Assembly: GCA_017607445.1 (NCBI GenBank)
Contig: JAEVHH010000005.1
Location: forward strand, 186,001 to 250,000
DNA from: Histoplasma ohiense
Taxonomy: Eukaryota; Ascomycota; Eurotiomycetes; Onygenales; Ajellomycetaceae
Length of the DNA stretch: 64,000 nt
Direction of reading: 5' to 3'
Positions 57,733 through 64,000 of the stretch are shown one piece after another (within the stretch, counting starts at the first letter, position 1; each line of letters starts with the position of its first letter). Below the pieces are notes generated by a model. The model saw nothing but the letters and a program-made list of their open reading frames with translations. It was not told the origin of the DNA and made no database searches. A program made the translations under genes and the position numbers.

Positions 57733-59201
57733 TTTTATTAGAGTCTTTGAGCTTGAGCTTCGAAATGCAATGTATCAAGTAAGTATTGGAGCTGAAGAAC
57801 TGTTGGATTCGTTGGAAGAAGTGATCTGAGGGAATGAAGGATATTTATAAACAAACAAGAACAGCATCCTGTTGTTTTGTGGCTTGGGAAAGGAAAGCAA
57901 TACCAGAACAGCAGCGGCGGCAGCAACGACTCACCTGGATGCCAGCTGCCCGATATGGGAGGCACTCGGGGTGTAGGCGTGCCTTCATTTTGTTTACTAT
58001 TGATATACTAAAGCTTGATCTGAGAAGCAGGCGCAACGGGCATCCGCTATCGTATCGAGATGCTGCAATTTTTGTTTCTGCTCCAGTCTCATCTTTCTGA
58101 CAAGAGGGAACTTGAAGGAACTTGCAGGTATCTGCAGAGTAGTATGAGTGTTTGGAGAAACAGATGTGAAATGGATAAAAACATGCAAATACCTCTTAAG
58201 ATGGGTTCCCCCTACCCCAAGGATCGATCCTTTTGGCGGAGTTATCTCAGTGGTAAAATGGGTAACTGGTGACCTTGCACGCGTCGAAGTATCACGGGTG
58301 TTGTTGCCCCGTCACCCGCGCGAACAAAACAATCTACCGCGTAGGGTTAGGGTATTAGTATGCTTTATTACTGCTTGATGATGAGGGCTAGATACGAACC
58401 TCGCTGAGGACAACTATGACAAGAACGTTGCCGTTGATGTTCTGAAATGGATTCTCAGCCCTCCCAAATCTGCCAAGGAGCTCTCTATGAGGGAAAAGAA
58501 GTAGGCAAATAGTTAGTGTTATATATACATATATTGCCAGAACGATTTAAACGTCCTAATATTGCCCCAATACTGGGTATCAAAATCTAATTGAATTCAC
58601 TATGCGAGTAAGTTAGTTAGCGTTTTTGTGCTGATGCCACTTTGCCATTGGTTAACTAGTTAGTTAGTTACTAGTACTAGTAACTTAACTATGCAAACCA
58701 TGCGTTTGGTCTTGCGTTAGCATCAAGGAACTTTTTACTTTGTAGGTTTGCCAGCGACGAACCGCCGGCAGCGTGTGTCAATAGGCCATGACATATTCCT
58801 TTGGCTGCCATTTTGACGGCAAACTATAGTGACAAATGTCGCATGGACTGACATCTAACTTGAAGCACTATGATTGTTATTGGACAGAAACCTTGACTCC
58901 TGGACACAAGGAGCCCTTATACGAAATGAAACCTGCAGCAGTCTCAATTGTTTGTCTCCCCTTCGTTAAAAGAGATCCCGTTGAGCAAAATGAGAGGAGG
59001 GTTGGGTAAACTCCTTGGTATATTATAAAAGAGAAAATTCTTTGTCTAGTTAACCTGTATATTTTTTGTTTCCTCCACCACCACTCTGCAAAAACAATAT
59101 CATTGCCAACTCGCTCCACCAAACCATTATTCACTAACTATACCAATCACTACGGAGTACACCCTCCCGTTTCCTACCTCCAAGAAACTACAACCGCAAC
59201 A
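57733..59201. other. Intergenic region with no supported gene
   Basis: 1.47 kb. Notable words: GTTATCTCAGTGGTAAAA near 58243 that looks like a tRNA A box but lacks a B box; TAGGGTTAGGGT at 58342-58353; and a palindromic AGTTACTAGTACTAGTAACT near 58667-58686. A TATA-like ATTATAAAAG lies at 59021-59030. Confidence 0.45.
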
Positions 59202-59457
59202 ATGAACTGCCGTAGATGTGGGTACATTAATATAACGCGAGCTAAGAAATGTGTCTACTGTGGTGCAAACTTGCCATTCGTGGCAAAGGTATGAATCCAA
59301 GCTGATTCCATATGTGTAGTATATAGTTACCGAAAATACTAGTACTTACCAACAGCCTTGCGGTAGACTCTGAATTGACATCAAATTTCAAATTCATGGG
59401 TCACGACTTCCTTTCCCCTTTCAGCCAAAGTCATGTCGGGCGTCCAGGAATCTATAG
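59202..59457 (+). CDS. Possible mini zinc-ribbon protein
   Basis: ATG at 59202 in good context (CAACAATGAAC). Exon 1 encodes MNCRRCGYINITRAKKCVYC and GANLPFVAK, with two CxxC pairs spaced as in a rubredoxin-like zinc ribbon. GTATGA follows in phase 0; an acceptor TTTCAG at 59424 would add PKSCRASRNL and a stop, giving 39 residues. Without splicing it ends after one more codon. The Cys spacing is unlikely by chance in so short a frame, but there is no other support. It could instead be a relic of a larger zinc-ribbon protein. Confidence 0.35.
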
Positions 59458-59863
59458 ATGGGTGCTAGTATCGGCTGAGCAGTTTAACCCTCATGCATTC
59501 TCGACATTCTGCTGAGACGAGGGGCAAGCGTCATAGGGGGTGGCATGTGGAAGGGACGTTTCTTGTTTTCCATGGCATGTGGTATTAATAGTATTCTCAG
59601 TCTTCATATACACGATGAGCAATTGGTGGGGCAGAGATATATGGCTTGGGGAAGACGTAACATCAATATACATACATGGACTGGGCAGTTGCCTGATATT
59701 TCTCTCAACATCCAATCATAACCTCACGCAAAAGTAAGACCCTGGTTACGAATCAGGAGTTAGGTCAGTGTGTGCTAGTTAAGCGAACCGGAATCTTGAG
59801 ATTTATGCTATCAAATTAAAACTAAGTACATCCATCATTCGCATTTGGCGTCTGCGGAGGACA
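59458..59863. other. Intergenic region
   Basis: About 400 bp with no gene supported, leading to the 3' end of the APH-like gene. Confidence 0.45.
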
Positions 59864-60745
59864 TTACTTACTGTCCTCCAGCAAGGTCTCTAGCAGCTGC
59901 TGACCCGCCTCGTCCAAGTCCGGATAGAAATGTAGAGAGTAAAAATCTCGCCAAAAGTTCTTTGCCTCGAGGCAATCATAACCTAACTTTCCTCGTAACA
60001 GAGCCTTCCACTCCGCATCTCCTTCATCCAAACCAATGGTCGCAGCAACATATTCCCACCAAACCGGGAAGTATCCCGCGTCTTCCCAGTCAAGAATCCC
60101 AGCCAGATTTCCGTCCTTAACGATAATATTGCAGAAGGCTAAATCGCCGTGTGTAAACGTATACGGAGCTGATGTAGGGAGACGTGTTCTCAATCTCGCT
60201 AATGCCTCCTTGGGTAATTTGGTTAACTTGAACGAGAGATAATCCCAAAACTCGGTTTCCGAGGTAAACGGGCCATGTGGGGTCAGAGGCTCACGAAGGA
60301 ACAGCCAACCTGAGTATAGAGGGCGATGGTTGAGGCTCCGCATTTGGGGTGACTGCAAGCTCCTCAGCTGCACCAGACATTTGGCCACTTGATCCGCTAT
60401 ACGTTCTTTATCAGAACTGGACAGGGTTGGCCACGCATCCTCAAGTGTTTGACCTTTAATGCGTTCCATGAGGACAAAGTGTCGATCGTTGTCATCGGTC
60501 CATTCCTTTATAACGGAAGGTATTGGAATTTGAGTATTTTCTTTGACAAACCGAATGTTGGCCATTTCATCCTGGGAACCTATATTCGGCCGTTCCTTGA
60601 GGACCACATCGGATCCTAGAGACTAGATGCCCCGCGTGTCGGCGCCGTAGAAGAGTTTTACATGGCTTGTGTACCGGCAGGCTTTTCGCTTTGAATCCGA
60701 CCAACCACATGTTGGACATTGGTTTTCTAATTGAAAGGTAGCCAT
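59864..60745 (-). pseudogene. Aminoglycoside-phosphotransferase-like (APH) gene with one in-frame TAG
   Basis: Frame from ATG 60745 reads MATFQLENQCPTCGWSDSKR and KLFYGADTRGI, then TAG at 60623-60625, then SLGSDVVLKERPNIGSQDEM. The rest is intact: PSVIKEWTDDNDRHFVLMER, FTHGDLAFCNIIVKDG (catalytic loop), LAGILDWEDAGYFPVWWEYV (metal loop) and a complete C-terminus; total 293 codons plus the stop. From the pattern RG[IV]WS[LI]GS that I associate with this fungal family, the TAG replaces Trp, a single G-to-A change. If translation began downstream, the first usable ATG (MANIRF) would lose the nucleotide-binding Lys in VLKER. Such kinase-like proteins are multi-copy in these fungi, with unknown substrates. 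Confidence 0.72.
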
Positions 60746-61363
60746 TGGCAAGATTAGGGAAGGAGAGGAGTGAAATGACGACGTTAGATGAAAGGGATCA
60801 TGATCTTATGATAGAGGAGAATACAGATCAGATGAAGGAATGAGATGTTGTGGGAACGTCTTAAGTAGTTGGAGTACAGGCAGCTGAGGCATCTATGTGC
60901 AGTGCGCTAGTCTGTAATAGGTAGTATAGGCTCTCTTTGACGCAAACGTCCAGCCAACAGGATGTTGTCAAGGCGATTGTGTTGGAGGGATTGGGTAATT
61001 CGCCCCCTTGTACCACCATGGCGCTTGGTGGTGGTTGATTTTGCTCCTTTTGCTCCAGCGGCCTAATAGGTTTATGCGGCAAGGATGAACTAAATCAATT
61101 CGAACCTTAACTTGGTTAAGGTTGGACCTTAGGCTTCCTATTGCGGACTAGCGATCCACGATGCTGCGTTATAGTCTGATATGATGTGATATAAAAGCTC
61201 CAATCAGTCTGCCATAAAAGCACTCTCAAATCTGCCAGATTCTGCAGTCTGAGACCGACATATCAGAAACATTACATCCAAGTTTTCTTCGCTCTCGTAT
61301 TCGGTTCCACTCGATACCAACGATACGGCAAGAGTATATACCCCTGGGCATTCTACTGGAGAA
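60746..61363. other. Divergent intergenic region
   Basis: 618 bp between the APH-like gene and the first nucleotidyltransferase-like gene. Contains a GATATAAAAG TATA-like word at 61189-61198. No gene. Confidence 0.5.
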
Positions 61364-62262
61364 ATGGATTCAGATCGCTACAAAGATGTTGGCGATCCCC
61401 ATGTCGCGTGCTTTGTTCCACAGCTTTATGCGGCTGAGCTCCTTGCAAAAGCTGGTTACCGTCTTTGCATTGTCAGCGACTTTGCAGTCAGAGTATATGG
61501 CCTGGACAATATGATTGCGGCTGATCTCGTTTTTGCTGTATGTGATGATCAGATCTCGGATGCTGCCGCGTATCTTCTCTCCCATGACTTCAAGAAAGTG
61601 CCGTTTGAACGTCGTGGCACAGAGACTGTTGAGGACGATGCCAGTATACGCATCAAACACAGTACATTGGGGACTAATGTTGGCATGATACTATCTCCGG
61701 CGAGTGTTTGGCATCTTGATCTCGGAACCGCGCATTACCAAGCCTCGATAACCATGCTTCCTTCAACATCATGTCCATTTCCTCGATTTTCGGTTTTTCT
61801 AAACTGTAAGGACCTTGTGTTGCTGGTAGATCGATAGATGGGCAGAAGATACTGACCAAATCCTGTTTCACACTCTCAGCTATGATAGAGACTCTTGTCG
61901 ACCAAATTGTGACCGCTCGTGCGCAGCCACGCTACCTTGAACATTGCCATATGCAATGGATCTACTCTGGGATGATCGTATTATGTCCTGAGGACCTACG
62001 AGAGCGTCTACCACCTGAAAATCAGTTCTTCATCAAATACTTTTACAAAATGCTATCTCATTCTGATCGAGCAGACATTTGCCGTTTGAGACAAGCTGTA
62101 AAGGATGGCGAAATGGACGTCGCAACTGCCACGGATAGCTTACCCCAGAAACCCTTCAGGATTGCCGAGCTCAAGTCGAAGCTGCCACGACCAAGCTATT
62201 GGTTACCTCCTACCCCGCGATGGCCAACCCCAGTGTTGATATCACCGCGCGAGTGTTGGTAA
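61364..62262 (+). CDS. Nucleotidyltransferase-fold-like protein (degenerate), function unknown
   Basis: Exons 61364-61805 and 61880-62262 give 274 residues. The segment LLAKAGYRLCIVSDFAVRVY..AADLVFAVCDDQISDAAAYL resembles the fungal proteins with a nucleotidyltransferase-like fold (pattern: hydrophobic strand, G/S-x-x-A, then a D-x-x-F/I strand). The strongly conserved GG/DxD residues are replaced, so catalytic activity is doubtful. The second exon (SMIETLVDQIVTARAQPRYL..IKYFYKML) is helical and ends in a Pro-rich tail. It is followed 174 bp downstream, on the same strand, by a clearer member of the fold. Confidence 0.6.
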
Positions 62263-62436
62263 ACTTGTAATCTACCTGCAATAACTTTTTCTGTGTGCAT
62301 CATAGCTCCTCCAAACCTTCTTCTTCAACTTTTTGAAAACCTGCAACATACCGCGTGTTATCCAACTTAGCCAAATCTCCCCACTACGGCCTCCCTTGCT
62401 CTCCCGCTCCCCTGCCCCGGTTCCCAATAGTTCGCC

Positions 62437-63159
62437 ATGGCAAATGTGAAAAATGGAAACGTGCTAGAGACAATCAACAAACTGGCATTGGTTGAAGATA
62501 TCCCTCCTTTCATTGTTGTTGGTGGAGGAGCTATGCGCCTCATGGGAAATGAGAGGCACACAGCGGACATCGACATTCTGATAGAATCATCAGAAAGAGA
62601 CTCTTTCCTCGCCTACCTACGAAAACACAAGCACTTAGTACGAGCGGATAATAGAACAGCCATCCAGTTTGATAGCTCCATCGAACCCGTACCATTAGAT
62701 GTCTTAGTCGAGCTAGCCGGCGGCCTTCGTTATGGCGATGTGAAACACCTTACCGCGTCGTGCCACTCCACCACAATCCTACGTCCGGATATCGCTTTGG
62801 GGATAAAAATACAGACTTGGTATCTGAGAGCAGATGATGAGCATGGGGAGCATAAGTCACGTGGCGATCTTAACGATATAAATTTCCTTCTGGATTTCAT
62901 GTTAGAACGAGGACTTAAAGTGGAGGACGACTGTGCGCAAAAAATTCAAGTCAGCTACCTCAACATGTATTGCCTCCGCAGTTGCATGGTCCCGGCCAAT
63001 TTCGAGAAAATGAAATCTTGTGATGTCCAGAAATTGCTTAAGCCATGGGCTGAGCATGACCCGGAACAGAGGGAGCTGTATGAGGCTATGGCAGGGACAG
63101 ATATAGACCGTTTACCTCATCTTAGTCAGTACGACCATGGGAGCGCGGTGTTTCCCTGA
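62437..63159 (+). CDS. Nucleotidyltransferase-fold protein
   Basis: Single exon of 240 residues. PPFIVVGGGAMRLMGNERHT followed by ADIDILIES gives the GGxAxxx..R.T.DIDI signature of the nucleotidyltransferase fold found in MNT/AbiEii-like and Rv2179c-like proteins. A third carboxylate could be the Asp in PVPLDVLVE. LRPDIALGIKIQTWYLRADD and SRGDLNDINFLLDFMLERG match the helical part with a conserved Lys, as in proteins that scan K..R..KD..D. The C-terminus is helical. A nucleotide-transfer role is plausible but the substrate is unknown. Together with the neighbour at 61364 this forms a tandem pair of diverged members. Confidence 0.68.
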   Translation: MANVKNGNVLETINKLALVEDIPPFIVVGGGAMRLMGNERHTADIDILIESSERDSFLAYLRKHKHLVRADNRTAIQFDSSIEPVPLDVLVELAGGLRYGDVKHLTASCHSTTILRPDIALGIKIQTWYLRADDEHGEHKSRGDLNDINFLLDFMLERGLKVEDDCAQKIQVSYLNMYCLRSCMVPANFEKMKSCDVQKLLKPWAEHDPEQRELYEAMAGTDIDRLPHLSQYDHGSAVFP

Positions 63160-63779
63160 AGGATTCAGTTGGAGGTTGAGAAAAAAAAAAGATTGTACTG
63201 TACAAAGAAGATTCTTATAGCAAGAGAGATCAGAATACAAGAATATTGAAGATCATGCTCTGATGAAGTGTGGAGTGAAAGAATTGTGAGATGAGAATAT
63301 GAGAAGGAGGGCTTTTCATAGATGTGCATAGATATGTGAGAGGGTGGATGGGTGAGCAGATGGTAGAGGCTTTACTACTATGTCCTTTATAATTCTTTGA
63401 TCAAGAAGCCTCAGGGTGTCATTTATACTCTCATGAGTCATTTCTAATTCTGGCCCCACTGGAAATCACATCAAGAACCACATAGAACAAAACCACATCA
63501 AGGTCCTACAGTCCATAACCTGTGGGATGGTTGATCTTCTCATTGTGAGCGAGCCACTCCACCGCACGTGATTACCTCTATGTAGTTAGCTTGGCAACTA
63601 GTGCCCACCATTTTCTTCTCTGGATCATGTTTACTTTTATTCTGTGGAATTTTCAGCACTTTCATCGTGAAGATTGCACGCGCTGGTTGCTTGGGCAGAC
63701 TCGACAATGTCTCAACAACCCTAGCTAGCGAGCAAGCACATTGCCCGTCTCCTCTATCATACTCCATTGCTCGCTCAGC
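63160..63779. other. Intergenic region
   Basis: 620 bp; purine-rich with GAAGATTCTT/GAATATTGAAG-like words near 63205-63260. The minus-strand frame at 63540-63965 overlaps the next gene antisense and is not called. Confidence 0.45.
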
Positions 63780-64000
63780 ATGAGGCTCTTCCTCATCCGT
63801 CATGCCGAGTCCGAACACAACGTTGCCCAGGTCTAGTACGAAGCAGTTTCTATTTGTCCTCCGATCTGTCTTTCGGGGCACGGGCACTTTCTGACACGAA
63901 CTGGTTCCGCTCTGTTCAGCGCAGGGACAACGGACTCTGCCTTGACAAACCATGGCATGCTTCAAATTCAGCGACTAGCTCTCCATTTCAAGGCACAAGG
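63780..64000 (+). CDS. Histidine phosphatase (phosphoglycerate-mutase-like) protein, 3' part outside window
   Basis: Exon 1 (63780-63835) encodes MRLFLIRHAESEHNVAQV, with the RHA/G catalytic motif at residues 7-9. A 84-nt intron with donor GTACGA and acceptor TGTTCAG leads to exon 2 from 63920, reading YAGTTDSALTNHGMLQIQRL and ALHFKAQ up to the window edge. The L(I)RHAES.HN...AGTTDS.LT..G pattern is diagnostic of the superfamily. Substrate and full length cannot be seen. Confidence 0.85.

Noticed and set aside
58235..58320. tRNA-like segment (GTTATCTCAGTGGTAAAATGG)
   Set aside because: Resembles an A box, but no GGTTCGANTCC B box or matching acceptor stem follows.
63540..63965. 141-codon minus-strand frame at the right edge
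   Set aside because: Antisense to the histidine phosphatase exons, whose RHAES and AGTTDSALTNHG motifs are decisive.

Overview
The window is nuclear DNA of a filamentous ascomycete. Genes are split by 45-110 nt introns with GT..AG ends and CTAAC/CTGAC-type branch sites, lie on both strands, and include fungal families such as HbrB, OM14, GON7 and FunK1 kinases. The FunK1 and aminoglycoside-phosphotransferase-like paralogues, the decayed STAND-N-terminal-like genes and an AT-rich, CpG-poor transposon island together suggest an onygenalean fungus (Ajellomycetaceae-like). That placement is inference from gene content, not a search result.

Layout. 1-18.5 kb is a dense housekeeping block: phosphoribosyl-pyrophosphate synthetase (minus, cut by the left edge), MET8 siroheme synthase (+), SEC7 Arf-GEF (-), LAT1 pyruvate dehydrogenase E2 (+), OM14 (+), the ER-Golgi SNARE BOS1 (+) and mitochondrial malate dehydrogenase (+). 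19.6-25.6 kb is accessory: an intact FunK1-type kinase followed by three decayed gene relics. 27.3-30.5 kb holds a large AAA ATPase with a serine/lysine-rich N-terminus (-). 31.8-39.4 kb is a 7.5 kb DNA transposon with imperfect terminal inverted repeats of about 85 bp. It carries a minus-strand transposase broken almost only by TGA codons and a plus-strand Cys-cluster/coiled-coil ORF that is still open. 40.5-56.6 kb returns to ordinary genes: a Myb/SANT-like protein (-), HbrB/Bit61 of TORC2 (-), a kinase-like pseudogene (+), fructose-2,6-bisphosphate enzyme (+), VPS39 (+) and GON7 (-). 57-64 kb is again accessory: a heptad-repeat protein (-), a possible mini zinc-ribbon gene (+), an APH-like gene broken by one TAG (-), two nucleotidyltransferase-fold genes in tandem (+) and the start of a histidine phosphatase (+).

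Themes. Vesicle traffic (SEC7, BOS1, VPS39) and mitochondrial carbon metabolism (LAT1, MDH1, OM14) are well represented, but nothing indicates a functional cluster. The most unusual items are exon structures (a 2-nt exon in OM14, a 10-nt exon in the PRPP synthetase, a start codon alone in its exon in BOS1) and a decay pattern dominated by C-to-T or G-to-A changes: CGA to TGA throughout the transposon, and stops explicable as TGG to TGA/TAG or CAR to TAR in the accessory families. All exon boundaries were inferred by eye from reading frame and splice motifs.
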